From positions 1,116,001 through 1,180,000 of the forward strand of contig NZ_CP064655.1 of NCBI RefSeq assembly GCF_018141525.1: a stretch of DNA of 64,000 nt, read 5' to 3'. Numbering within the stretch: position 1 is the stretch's first letter; each line of letters starts with the position of its first letter. The position numbers and the translations under genes are program-made. This stretch comes from Miltoncostaea marina (lineage in GTDB: Bacteria > Actinomycetota > Thermoleophilia > Miltoncostaeales > Miltoncostaeaceae). The notes beneath the pieces were generated by a model that ran no database searches, was not told the origin of the DNA, and saw nothing but the letters and a program-made list of their open reading frames with translations. Shown one piece after another: positions 8,601 to 15,372 of the stretch.

Positions 8601-8730
8601 CGCCGTGGTCGACGCGATGCTGCGCCTCACGTCGAGCGGTGCGGCGGCCGGCGCGGCGGCGGCGGTCCGCGCCTCCACCGCCGCGACCGAGGTGTCGGGC
8701 AGCCCCAGCGCGGCCCGCGCGCGGCGGTAG
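5695..8730 (+). CDS. Degenerate REC-PAS-GAF-GAF-GGDEF-HD-GYP cyclic-di-GMP protein
   Basis: About 1,011 aa. I chose GTG 5695 (GAAAGG upstream) over an in-frame TTG at 5659. In order: a receiver-like domain (1-120), PAS (~150-265), two GAF domains (~275-440, ~445-620), GGDEF (~620-775) and HD-GYP (~795-960). GGDEF reads GGEEI, with an RETD inhibitory-site motif five residues before it. HD-GYP has HDVGKIGVPD and HHERWDGRGYPDG, the active phosphodiesterase signature. The receiver domain lacks the phospho-acceptor Asp (VVLAS where DL..D is expected) and the late Lys, so it is probably a pseudo-receiver. The protein may both make and break c-di-GMP in response to a small ligand. It is predicted to be cytoplasmic. 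Confidence 0.9.
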   Translation: MIGLEQARILVAEDREALADAAVRVLAAAGLPVAARCSGGAEGVARELDAAPADLVVLASVAPLATAQRVLEDVRRRRLDVPCVVVSADDATDTAVELIRAGAVNYVLADRVARLPAIVERELRDRAERERRRRAEQAAAGLNDRLTGLMRAARGMAVIIADARGRITDWGEGAERLLGHPAAAVVGAADLTIAHPPEELAHLMAELGADGPLDALLRSAREGRSASGESAMVRADGSRVPVSRTIVPIESAAGRPTGYVVLARDITRKRRREEEEAALQRVATTVAAEMDAQAIFDCIAREAAALLGAESAGVTRFDGDTAVEVAAWAAPGVATIALGQTTPLDGDSPIARVARSGRSERIEDVAAHIDDGTAEAWGGAPDVQGVLVCPVRARGRLWGALRVGSSRRAAFGPEDERRLGRFCEITGLAIANAEARERIVAETVAGVFRGEHDAGETLDMIVASARRALNPDRVTCYVHRGGSPEVTGVHTTEADPVRRAYLREAVGMPLERMPVWRLLQESESPTLVLGDVRAHPQIPDAVARALGAGALVGMRLEHPSVGADGGRELLGTLFLTYRRPREFTPGERAVMESLAGLAAIALANARLSEATARTRAEVEARSATDPLTGLANHRAFQERLSQEATRAHRHERSLSLALIDIDRFRRVNEEHGHEVGDEVLVGIARLLTAAARETDVIARVGGEEIAWLMPETEAMEAWQAVDRAREAIARTTLPGVGRVTVSAGVCDLTQSGSSGELLRLAEGALYWAKQHGRDVAFLYSPEVVEELSAEERAERLQRMQALQSIRVLARAVDAKDTSTREHSERVADLAVALAAELGWDGERLVRLREAGLVHDVGKIGVPDRILFKPDRLTPEEYADIKRHAEIGAEMVADVLTEEQVAWVRGHHERWDGRGYPDGLAGEDIPDGAQVLALADAWDVMTSARPYHVPLGMADAEAEIRRCRGAQFADAVVDAMLRLTSSGAAAGAAAAVRASTAATEVSGSPSAARARR

Positions 8731-8810
8731 CCCGCGTAGAGGATCGGGCCGCCGATGAGCGTGGCGGCCTGCAGGCTCGTCGCGACGCCGCCGGCGCAGG
8801 TGATGCACAC
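8532..8810 (-). CDS. Possible small Cys-start membrane protein, antisense overlap
   Basis: From GTG 8808-8810 the frame reads CITCAGGVATSLQAA then TLIGGPILYAGYRRAR, that is a CxxC pair, a short hydrophobic segment and a basic turn, which looks like a real small membrane protein. The only stop in frame is 8532, so its C-terminus would overlap ~200 bp of the HD-GYP gene on the other strand, including the conserved end of that protein. The true gene may end differently in relatives. I rate it tentative. Confidence 0.35.
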   Translation of the reverse strand: MCITCAGGVATSLQAATLIGGPILYAGYRRARAALGLPDTSVAAVEARTAAAAPAAAPLDVRRSIASTTASANWAPRQRRISASASAIPSGT

Positions 8811-8874
8811 GGGAGGGACCTCCGGGTCGGTGGGGCGGGGCGGGCGCGACCCTAGCGCCCGGCGCGGCCGGCGG

Positions 8875-10230
8875 TCACGCCGACGGCAGCCGCACCACGA
8901 AGCGGCCGCCGTCCCCGCCGTCGGCAGCCTGCACGTCGCCGCCCGCGGCGCGGGCGAGCCGCCGGGCCAGCGACAGGCCGAGGCCGGCGCCGTCGCCGTC
9001 CGCCGGCGCGGTGGAGCCGCGCACGCCCGGCTCGAAGATGAGCTCGCGCTCGTCCTCGGGCACCCCGGGCCCGTCGTCGCGCACCTCCACCAGCACGTCC
9101 CGGCCCTCGCGGCGCACCAGCACCCGCACCCGCCGCGCCGCGTGGCGGCAGGCGTTCTCGACCACGGGCGCCAGGATGCGCTCCAGCACCGGCTCCTCGA
9201 CGCCGGCGCGCGGCCCGTCCGGCACGTCGTCGATGGCCAGGTCGACGCCGCGCACGCCCGCCAGCGGCGCGCAGGCCTCGACCACCCGGCCGGCGGCCAG
9301 CGCCGGGTCGCCGGTGCCGCGCGGGCCGGACGTCTCGTGGCGCGCCGTGGCCATGAGGGTCTCGATGGTGGCCTCGATGCGCTGCGCGCCGGCCCGCACC
9401 CGCTCGAGGGCGGCACGGTACTCGGCCGGCTCGCGGTCGCGCCGCAGCGCCAGGTCGATCTCGGCGCCGATCTGGGCGAGCGGCGTGCGCAGCTCGTGGG
9501 AGACCTCCGCGGTGAGGCGGCGCTCGCGGCGCATGCCGGCCGCCAGGCGGTCGAGCAGGCCATCGAGGGTGGCGGCCAGGCGGGTGATCTCGTCGTGGGG
9601 CGGCCCCACGGCGAAGCGCTTGTCCAGGTCGCTCTCGCTCCACGCGCTCGCGTCGGCGGTCATGCGCGCCACCGGCCGCAGGGCGGCCCGCAGGATCACC
9701 GCCGAGGCGAGCGCCACGGCGCTCAGCACGACCAGGGCCAGCGCGACGGAGCCGATCAGCGCGATGACGCGGGTGCGGTTGTAGGGCGCCAGCGAGATGC
9801 CCGCCACCACGGTGCCGATGCGCCGGCCGCCCGCGGTGACGGGCAGGGCGTGGAGCAGGGCGTCGCCGTCCACCTCGTGCGAGCGCTCCGGCCCGCCGGC
9901 CATCGCGATCGCCTCGTTGCCCAGGCCGGCGTCGCCGACCGGGGCGGCGATCGCCCGCCGGCCCTCGAAGATCCAGACCCGGGTGTCGATGTCCGGGGCC
10001 ACCGGGCCGTCCGGCACCGAGATGTGCCCGTCCTCGATCACCAGGCCGGCCAGCTCGCCCTGCGCGCGGGCCTGCACGACCTCGTCGGCGTCGTTGGCCA
10101 GCCCGCGCCCGAGCGCGACGTTGAAGGCCGCCACCAGCAGCGCCAGCGCCACCCCCACGGCGACCACCACCGTCACCAGCAGCCGGGTGCGCAGCGCGCG
10201 CCGCGAGCGCGGCGGCCCCGGCGCGCTCAC
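8875..10230 (-). CDS. Two-component sensor histidine kinase
   Basis: 451 aa with one membrane span at ~14-40, an extracytoplasmic domain of ~110 aa, a second span at ~155-180, a HAMP linker, a dimerisation/phospho-acceptor helix with 'SHELRTPL' (His near residue 244), and an ATPase domain with the N box 'PVVENACRHA', 'DDGPGVPED' and 'GLGLSLARRLA'. It overlaps the upstream regulator gene by 4 nt (ATGA), so the pair is one operon. The external domain gives no clue to the signal. Confidence 0.92.
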   Translation of the reverse strand: MSAPGPPRSRRALRTRLLVTVVVAVGVALALLVAAFNVALGRGLANDADEVVQARAQGELAGLVIEDGHISVPDGPVAPDIDTRVWIFEGRRAIAAPVGDAGLGNEAIAMAGGPERSHEVDGDALLHALPVTAGGRRIGTVVAGISLAPYNRTRVIALIGSVALALVVLSAVALASAVILRAALRPVARMTADASAWSESDLDKRFAVGPPHDEITRLAATLDGLLDRLAAGMRRERRLTAEVSHELRTPLAQIGAEIDLALRRDREPAEYRAALERVRAGAQRIEATIETLMATARHETSGPRGTGDPALAAGRVVEACAPLAGVRGVDLAIDDVPDGPRAGVEEPVLERILAPVVENACRHAARRVRVLVRREGRDVLVEVRDDGPGVPEDERELIFEPGVRGSTAPADGDGAGLGLSLARRLARAAGGDVQAADGGDGGRFVVRLPSA

Positions 10231-10895
10231 CGGATGGTGTACCCCACGCCGTGGACGGTCTCGAGCCCCGGGGCGCCCGGCAGGCCGCGTAGCTTGCGGC
10301 GCAGGCGGGCGATGTAGGCGTCGAGCGTGTTGTCGTTGACGATCGCCCCGTGCGGCCAGCCGGCCCGCACCAGCTCGCGACGGCGCACCGCCTCACCCGG
10401 CCGCGCGAGCAGCGCCGCCAGGATGCGGAACTCCGTCGGCGTGAGGCGCTGCTGCACGCCGCCGCAGCGGAGGGCGTGGGCGGCGGGGTCGAGCTCCAGC
10501 TCGCCCACCCGCGCGACCGGCGCCGTGCCGGCGCGGCGCACGAGCGCGCGCAGGCGCGCCACCAGCTCGTCCAGCGAGAAGGGCTTGGCCAGGTAGTCGT
10601 CGCCGCCCGCGTCGAACCCGGCGAGCCGGTCGACCAGCGCGTCGCGGGCGGTGAGGAAGATGACCGGGGTCGTGTCGCCCCGCGCGCGCAGCGCCTGGCA
10701 CACGTCGCGGCCGTCGCAGTCGGGCAGGCCCACGTCCACCACCAGCGCGTCGGGGCGGGCGTCCGGCATGCGCGCCAGCAGCTCGCCGCCGGTGGCGACC
10801 GCCTCGCACCGGAAGCCCTCCTCGCCCAGGCCGCGCGTCAGCACCGAGCGCAGGGCCGCGTCGTCCTCGACGATCATGACCAGGGGCGCGAGCAT
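10227..10895 (-). CDS. OmpR-family response regulator
   Basis: 222 aa. The receiver domain (1-118) has 'MIVEDDAALRSVL', phospho-acceptor Asp in 'ALVVDVGLPDCDG' and Lys in 'YLAKPFSLDEL'. The C-terminal winged helix (~130-222) carries 'LTPTEFRILAALLARPGEAV' and 'LDAYIARLRRKL'. It is the partner of the histidine kinase that follows. The start at ATG 10893-10895 is favoured by a GATACT box 6 nt upstream (10902-10907). Confidence 0.93.
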   Translation of the reverse strand: MLAPLVMIVEDDAALRSVLTRGLGEEGFRCEAVATGGELLARMPDARPDALVVDVGLPDCDGRDVCQALRARGDTTPVIFLTARDALVDRLAGFDAGGDDYLAKPFSLDELVARLRALVRRAGTAPVARVGELELDPAAHALRCGGVQQRLTPTEFRILAALLARPGEAVRRRELVRAGWPHGAIVNDNTLDAYIARLRRKLRGLPGAPGLETVHGVGYTIR

Positions 10896-10901
10896 GGCCC
10901 C

Positions 10902-10907
10902 AGTATC
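10902..10907 (-). promoter_or_regulatory. -10 box GATACT of the two-component operon
   Basis: GATACT on the minus strand, 6 nt before the response-regulator ATG. It serves the regulator-kinase operon and is divergent from the ligase gene. Confidence 0.4.
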
Positions 10908-10977
10908 GCTCGGCCGCGCCGTGGGTATGGCACCCCCGGCGCCGCCGGGACCCCGGCGGGCCGGCGCGGAGGGGCGC

Positions 10978-12459
10978 ATGGGCGAGGAGATCGGCAGCGA
11001 GGCCTTCACCGAGCGGGACCACCGCCGCTTCGCGGAGCGCTGCCGCGAGGGCGTGGAGGCCCTCGGCGAGCTCGTGCGCCGGCCCGGCTTCGGGGCCGGG
11101 CCGCCGTCGGTGGGGCTGGAGCTGGAGGTGGGCCTCGTCGACGCGGCCGCGCGGCCGGCCCCGCGCAACGACGCCGTCATGGCGGCCGCCGCCGACGGGC
11201 GGCTGGAGCTCGAGCTGGACCGCTTCAACCTCGAGCTCAACTCCAGCCCGGCGCCGCTCGCAGGCCGGCCCTGGAGCGCCCTGCGCGCCGACCTCGCCGA
11301 CGGCCTGGAGCGGCTGGCGGCGGCGGCCGCCCCGCTCGGCGTGCGCCCGGTGACGGTGGGGATCCTGCCGACCCTGGCGACCGGCGACCTCGGGGAGCAG
11401 GCGATGAGCGACTCGGCCCGCTTCCGCGCCCTGGGGCGGGCGCTGCGCGGCCTGCGCGGGGGGCCGTTCCGCATCACCATCGACGGCCCGGAGCCGCTCG
11501 ACGTCGAGTGGGACGACCTCACCCTCGAGGGCGCCGCCACCGGCCTGCACGTGCAGCTGCGCGTGCCCCCGTCGGCCTTCCCGGCGGTCTTCAACGCCGC
11601 GCAGGCGGCGATCGCCCCGGTGCTCGCCGCGGCCGGCAACTCGCCGATCCTGCTGGGCCGGCTGCTGTGGGACGAGACCCGCATCGCCCTGTTCGGCCAG
11701 GCGATCGACGACCGCACGCCGATCAGCGAGTCGTGGCGGCCCTCGCGGGCCTCGTTCGGCCACGGCTGGATCGCCGCGCCCGACGAGCCCTTCGCCGAGA
11801 GCGTGGCGCTGCACGTGCCGGTGCTGCCGGTGGTGGGCGACGAGGACCCGCTGGCGGTCGTGCGCGCGGGCGGCGTCCCCGCCCTGGACGAGCTGCGCCT
11901 GCACCACGGCACGGTCTGGCGCTGGAGCCGGGCGGTCGTCCACCCCGGCGACGACCCCCACATGCGCATCGAGATGCGCGCCCTACCGGCCGGCCCGACG
12001 CTGCTCGACATGGCCGCCAACGCGGCGTTCCTCGTGGGCCTGACCATGGCGATGGCGCCCCAGATGGGCTGGATCGCCCGCTCGCTGCCGTTCGACCTGG
12101 CCCGCCGCAACTTCTACGCGGCGGCCCGCTCCGGCCCGGGCGCGATGCTGCTGTGGCCCTCCAAGGAGGCCCCCTCGCCGCGTCCCTGGCGGGCGGCCGA
12201 GCTGGTCGCCCGGCTGCTGCCGGTGGCCCGCGTGGGCCTCACCGGCTGCGGCGTCGACCCGGTCGAGGCCGACGAGCTGCTCGCGGTGGTGGGGGAGCGG
12301 GCGGCCTCGGGGGGCACCGGCGCCGCCTGGCAGCGCCGCGCGCTGGAGCGGCTGGGGCGCGGCCGCTCGCGGGCCGACGCCCTCGCCGCCATGACCGAGG
12401 CCTACCAGGAGCGCTCGCTCGCGGGCGCCCCGGTGCACGCCTGGGATCTGCCCGGCTGA
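10978..12459 (+). CDS. Glutamate-cysteine ligase family 2 / carboxylate-amine ligase
   Basis: 493 aa of the GCS2 (YbdK-type) fold. Conserved segments are 'SVGLELEVGLVDAAARP' near residue 45, 'LELDRFNLELNSSP' near 80, 'LHVQLRVPPSAF' near 190, and 'HMRIEMRALPAGPTLLDMAAN' near 330, the substrate and Mg-ATP-binding region. Members join an amino acid (often cysteine or another amine) to the gamma-carboxylate of glutamate. Whether this one makes gamma-glutamylcysteine, ergothioneine precursors or another amide is not clear from sequence. The start at ATG 10978 follows GCGGAGGGG. Confidence 0.82.
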   Translation: MGEEIGSEAFTERDHRRFAERCREGVEALGELVRRPGFGAGPPSVGLELEVGLVDAAARPAPRNDAVMAAAADGRLELELDRFNLELNSSPAPLAGRPWSALRADLADGLERLAAAAAPLGVRPVTVGILPTLATGDLGEQAMSDSARFRALGRALRGLRGGPFRITIDGPEPLDVEWDDLTLEGAATGLHVQLRVPPSAFPAVFNAAQAAIAPVLAAAGNSPILLGRLLWDETRIALFGQAIDDRTPISESWRPSRASFGHGWIAAPDEPFAESVALHVPVLPVVGDEDPLAVVRAGGVPALDELRLHHGTVWRWSRAVVHPGDDPHMRIEMRALPAGPTLLDMAANAAFLVGLTMAMAPQMGWIARSLPFDLARRNFYAAARSGPGAMLLWPSKEAPSPRPWRAAELVARLLPVARVGLTGCGVDPVEADELLAVVGERAASGGTGAAWQRRALERLGRGRSRADALAAMTEAYQERSLAGAPVHAWDLPG

Positions 12460-12512
12460 CGCGCGCGGGGGTCCGGGCCCGCCCGTGGCGGCCGGGGAGG
12501 CCGCCCCGCGGC

Positions 12513-12893
12513 TCAGGCCGCGGGGGCCGCCTCGTCCGGCGGCACGGGGATCGGCCGGCGGTCCTCGCCGATCGCCACCATCGTGAAGTGGCCGACGTTG
12601 CACAGCTCGCGCGTGCCCTCGATCGCGTTCTCGCGGTGCACCTCCACGCGTACGCGCAGGCTGGTGCGGCCCACCTCGACCACGCGGGCGTGGATCTCCA
12701 CCAGGTCGCCCTGGACGATGGGCACCGTGAAGGCGATCTCCTCGATCGCCGCGGTCACCACCACCGAGCGGGCGCGCCGCATCGCGGCGATGCCGGCCGC
12801 GGTGTCCATCCAGGCCACCAGCGTGCCGCCGAACAGGTTGCCCCGCGGGTTGGTGTCGGCGGGGAACACGGACTCGAGCAGGCGGGCCTCCAT
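12513..12893 (-). CDS. Hotdog-fold acyl-CoA thioesterase
   Basis: 126 aa. 'NPRGNLFGGTLVAWMDTAAG' near residue 15-34 is the hallmark of the YciA/BFIT-type acyl-CoA hydrolases, with 'TAAIEEIAFTVPIVQGDLVE' forming the substrate strand. It hydrolyses acyl-CoAs in the cytoplasm and acts as a hexamer in its family. ATG 12893 is preferred over an upstream GTG (12914) because a TAGGGT box sits 8 nt before the ATG. Confidence 0.88.
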   Translation of the reverse strand: MEARLLESVFPADTNPRGNLFGGTLVAWMDTAAGIAAMRRARSVVVTAAIEEIAFTVPIVQGDLVEIHARVVEVGRTSLRVRVEVHRENAIEGTRELCNVGHFTMVAIGEDRRPIPVPPDEAAPAA

Positions 12894-12901
12894 GCCCGCG
12901 G

Positions 12902-12907
12902 ACCCTA
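12902..12907 (-). promoter_or_regulatory. -10 box TAGGGT of the thioesterase gene
   Basis: TAGGGT on the minus strand ends 8 nt before ATG 12893. A divergent TACCGT (12925-12930) on the plus strand may serve the ABC transporter operon, giving that operon a short leader with a ribosome site. Confidence 0.45.
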
Positions 12908-12957
12908 CCGTCACGGGCGGCCGCTACCGTGGCGGTCGGCGACGAGGGGAGCGGCGG

Positions 12958-13926
12958 GTGGCGGACGGCGGCCTGGCGATCGAGACGCGGGGGCTGGAGA
13001 AGCGGTTCGGCGAGGTGCGCGCCCTGCGCGGCGTCGACCTGGCCGTGCCCGCGGGCACCGTGCTCGGCCTGCTCGGGCCGAACGGCGCCGGCAAGACCAC
13101 CGCCGTGCGGATCCTCGCCACCGTGCTCGACCGCGACGGCGGCTCGGCGCGGGTGCTTGGCGTGGACGTGGCCGAGCGCCCCGACCTGGTGCGGCGCCGG
13201 ATCGGCCTGGCGGGCCAGTTCGCGGCGGTCGACGGCAACCTCACCGGCCGCGAGAACCTGCTGCTCATCGGCCTGCTGGCCCACCTGCCGCGCCGCGAGG
13301 TCGGCCCGCGCGCCGACGAGCTGCTCGAGCGCTTCGGCCTGGCCGGCGCGGCGGGGCGCACGGTGCGCACCTACTCGGGCGGCATGCGCCGGCGCCTCGA
13401 CCTGGCGGCCGCGCTGGTGCACCGGCCGCCGGTGCTGTTCCTCGACGAGCCCACGACCGGCCTCGACCCCGCCAGCCGCAGCGACCTGTGGGACACGGTG
13501 CGCGAGCTGGTGGCCGAGGGCACCACGGTGCTGCTCACCACCCAGTACCTGGAGGAGGCCGACCTGCTGGCCCACCGGATCGTGGTGATCGACCACGGCC
13601 GGGTGGTGGTGGAGGGCAGCTCGTCCGAGCTGAAGCGCCGGCTGGGCGCGACCGTGGTGGAGCTGACGATGGCCGACGAGGCCGCCGCGGCCGCCGCCGA
13701 GCCCGCCCTGGCGCGGCTGGGGACGGGCGAGGCGGCGCGCGAGGGCGCGGTGGTGCGCGTCAGCGCGCCCGACGGCGGCCCGGCGCTCGTGGCGGCCGTG
13801 CGGGCGCTCGACGCCCTCGGCCTCGAGCCCCGCGAGGCCGCCGTGCGCGAGCCCTCGCTCGACGACGTCTTCCTGCGCCTCACCGGCCACCGCGCCGAGG
13901 AGCCGCCCGCCGGCGAGGCCGCCTGA
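12958..13926 (+). CDS. ABC exporter ATP-binding protein (DrrA type)
   Basis: 322 aa. Walker A is GPNGAGKTT near residue 42, the signature motif is 'YSGGMRRRLDLAAALV' near 140, and Walker B is 'VLFLDEPTTGLDP' near 160. A C-terminal ~90-aa extension ('LGATVVELTMADEA...EPSLDDVFLRLTGH') matches DrrA-type drug or lipid exporters. It starts at GTG 12958 behind GAGGGGAG, and TGATG joins it to the permease gene. It energises export by the following membrane protein. Confidence 0.92.
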   Translation: MADGGLAIETRGLEKRFGEVRALRGVDLAVPAGTVLGLLGPNGAGKTTAVRILATVLDRDGGSARVLGVDVAERPDLVRRRIGLAGQFAAVDGNLTGRENLLLIGLLAHLPRREVGPRADELLERFGLAGAAGRTVRTYSGGMRRRLDLAAALVHRPPVLFLDEPTTGLDPASRSDLWDTVRELVAEGTTVLLTTQYLEEADLLAHRIVVIDHGRVVVEGSSSELKRRLGATVVELTMADEAAAAAAEPALARLGTGEAAREGAVVRVSAPDGGPALVAAVRALDALGLEPREAAVREPSLDDVFLRLTGHRAEEPPAGEAA

Positions 13927-14693
13927 TGGGCTACGCGGTCCGCGACGTGCTGGCGATGACCTGGCGCAACCTGCTGACGATCCGGCGCCTGCCGCAGCTG
14001 CTCGTGTTCGCCACCATCCAGCCGCTGCTGTTCGTGCTGATGTTCCGCTACGTGTTCGGCGGCTCGATCCGGGTGCCGGGCGTCGACTACGTCAACTACC
14101 TGATGCCCGGCATCTTCGCGCAGGTGGTGGCGTTCGGCGCGGTCAACACCGCGGTCGGGCTGGCCGAGGACCGCCACACGGGCCTCATCGAGCGGCTGCG
14201 CTCGCTGCCGATGGCCCGCCCGGCGGTGCTCGCCGGGCGCACCCTGGCCGACCTCGCGCGCAACGTGCTGGTGGTGGCCCTGATGCTGGCGGTGGGCTTC
14301 GCGGTGGGCTTCCGCATCGAGACCAACGCGGCGAAGCTGCTGCTCGGCATCGCGGTGCTGCTGCTGTTCGGCTTCGCCCTGTCGTGGATCTTCGCCTTCG
14401 TCGGGCTGTCGGTGCCGAACGCCGAGTCGGCCCAGGCGGCCGCCTTCCCGATCATGCTGCCGCTGGTCTTCGCGTCGAGCGCCTTCGTCTCGACCGACGC
14501 CATGCCCGACTGGCTCGAGGTCTTCGCCGAGCACCAGCCGGTGACCGCGGCGGTCGACGCGGTGCGCTCGCTGGCCCTCGGCGGGCCGTGGCTCGGCGAC
14601 GTCGCCGTCAGCCTGGCCTGGACGGCCGGCGTGCTGGCCGTGTTCGTGCCGCTGTCGGTGCGCCGCTACCGGCGCGGGGCGGCCGCGGGGTGA
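13926..14693 (+). CDS. ABC-2 type exporter permease (DrrB type)
   Basis: 255 aa with about six membrane spans, starting with 'VRDVLAMTWRNLLTIRR', the cytoplasmic helix of ABC-2 permeases, and containing 'MPGIFAQVVAFGAVNTAVGLAEDR' and 'MPDWLEVFAEHQPVTAAVDA', both diagnostic of the DrrB group. The start shares bases with the stop of the ATPase gene (TGATG). Together they form an exporter for a drug, glycolipid or other lipophilic substrate; which one cannot be told. Confidence 0.92.
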   Translation: MGYAVRDVLAMTWRNLLTIRRLPQLLVFATIQPLLFVLMFRYVFGGSIRVPGVDYVNYLMPGIFAQVVAFGAVNTAVGLAEDRHTGLIERLRSLPMARPAVLAGRTLADLARNVLVVALMLAVGFAVGFRIETNAAKLLLGIAVLLLFGFALSWIFAFVGLSVPNAESAQAAAFPIMLPLVFASSAFVSTDAMPDWLEVFAEHQPVTAAVDAVRSLALGGPWLGDVAVSLAWTAGVLAVFVPLSVRRYRRGAAAG

Positions 14694-15340
14694 ACCCGGC
14701 GGTCGTCTTCGACATGGACGGCGTCCTGATCTCATCGGAGGAGCTCTGGGACGCCGTGCGGGCCGACCTGGTGCGCGAGGCCGGCGGGCGGTGGCTGCCC
14801 GGCGCGCACGAGGCCATGATGGGCATGAGCACGCCCGAGTGGACCGGCTACATGCACCAGGAGCTGGCCGTGCCGCTGCGCCCGCCCGAGATCGAGCGGG
14901 CGGTGGTGGCGCGCCTCATCGCCCGCTACCGCGAGGCGCCGCCGTTCATCCCCGGCGCGCCCGAGGCGGTGCGCGAGCTGGCCGCCCGCGGCGTGCCGCT
15001 GGCGGTGGCCAGCTCGTCGACCCGCGGGCTGATCGCGGCGGTGCTCGAGCAGGCGGGCATCGCGGACGCCTTCCGGGCGACGGTCTCGAGCGAGGAGGTG
15101 GCCCGCGGCAAGCCGGCGCCCGACGTCTACCTGGAGGCGCTGCGGCGCCTCGGCGCGCCGGCGGCCGGGGCGCTGGCGGTGGAGGACTCGGGGCCCGGCA
15201 TCCGCTCGGCGGCGGCCGCCGGGATGCGCGTCGTGGTGGTCCCCAACCCGCACTACCCGCCGCCGCAGGACGACCTCGCGCTGGCCTGGCGGGTGCTGGA
15301 GTCGATCGAGGCCCTGCCGGGTCTGGTGGCCGGCGCTTGA
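14690..15340 (+). CDS. HAD hydrolase, beta-phosphoglucomutase-like
   Basis: 216 aa. Nucleophile motif 'VVFDMDGVLISSEELW' at the N-terminus, motif II in 'PLAVASSSTRGLI', Lys in 'GKPAPDVYLEALRRLG', and the acidic motif 'ALAVEDSGPGI'. The helical cap between motifs I and II is the subfamily I type of beta-phosphoglucomutase and phosphoglycolate phosphatases. It overlaps the permease stop by 4 nt (GTGA), so it is co-transcribed with the exporter, but no functional link is evident. Confidence 0.88.
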   Translation: MNPAVVFDMDGVLISSEELWDAVRADLVREAGGRWLPGAHEAMMGMSTPEWTGYMHQELAVPLRPPEIERAVVARLIARYREAPPFIPGAPEAVRELAARGVPLAVASSSTRGLIAAVLEQAGIADAFRATVSSEEVARGKPAPDVYLEALRRLGAPAAGALAVEDSGPGIRSAAAAGMRVVVVPNPHYPPPQDDLALAWRVLESIEALPGLVAGA

Positions 15341-15372
15341 CCGGCCACGCGGCGCACGGATAGAGAGCGCCG

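Noticed and set aside
10350-14693. Very long plus-strand open frame spanning several genes
   Set aside because: Only its last part (from 13926) is the ABC permease; the rest is out-of-frame reading of the two-component system, the ligase and the ATPase gene.
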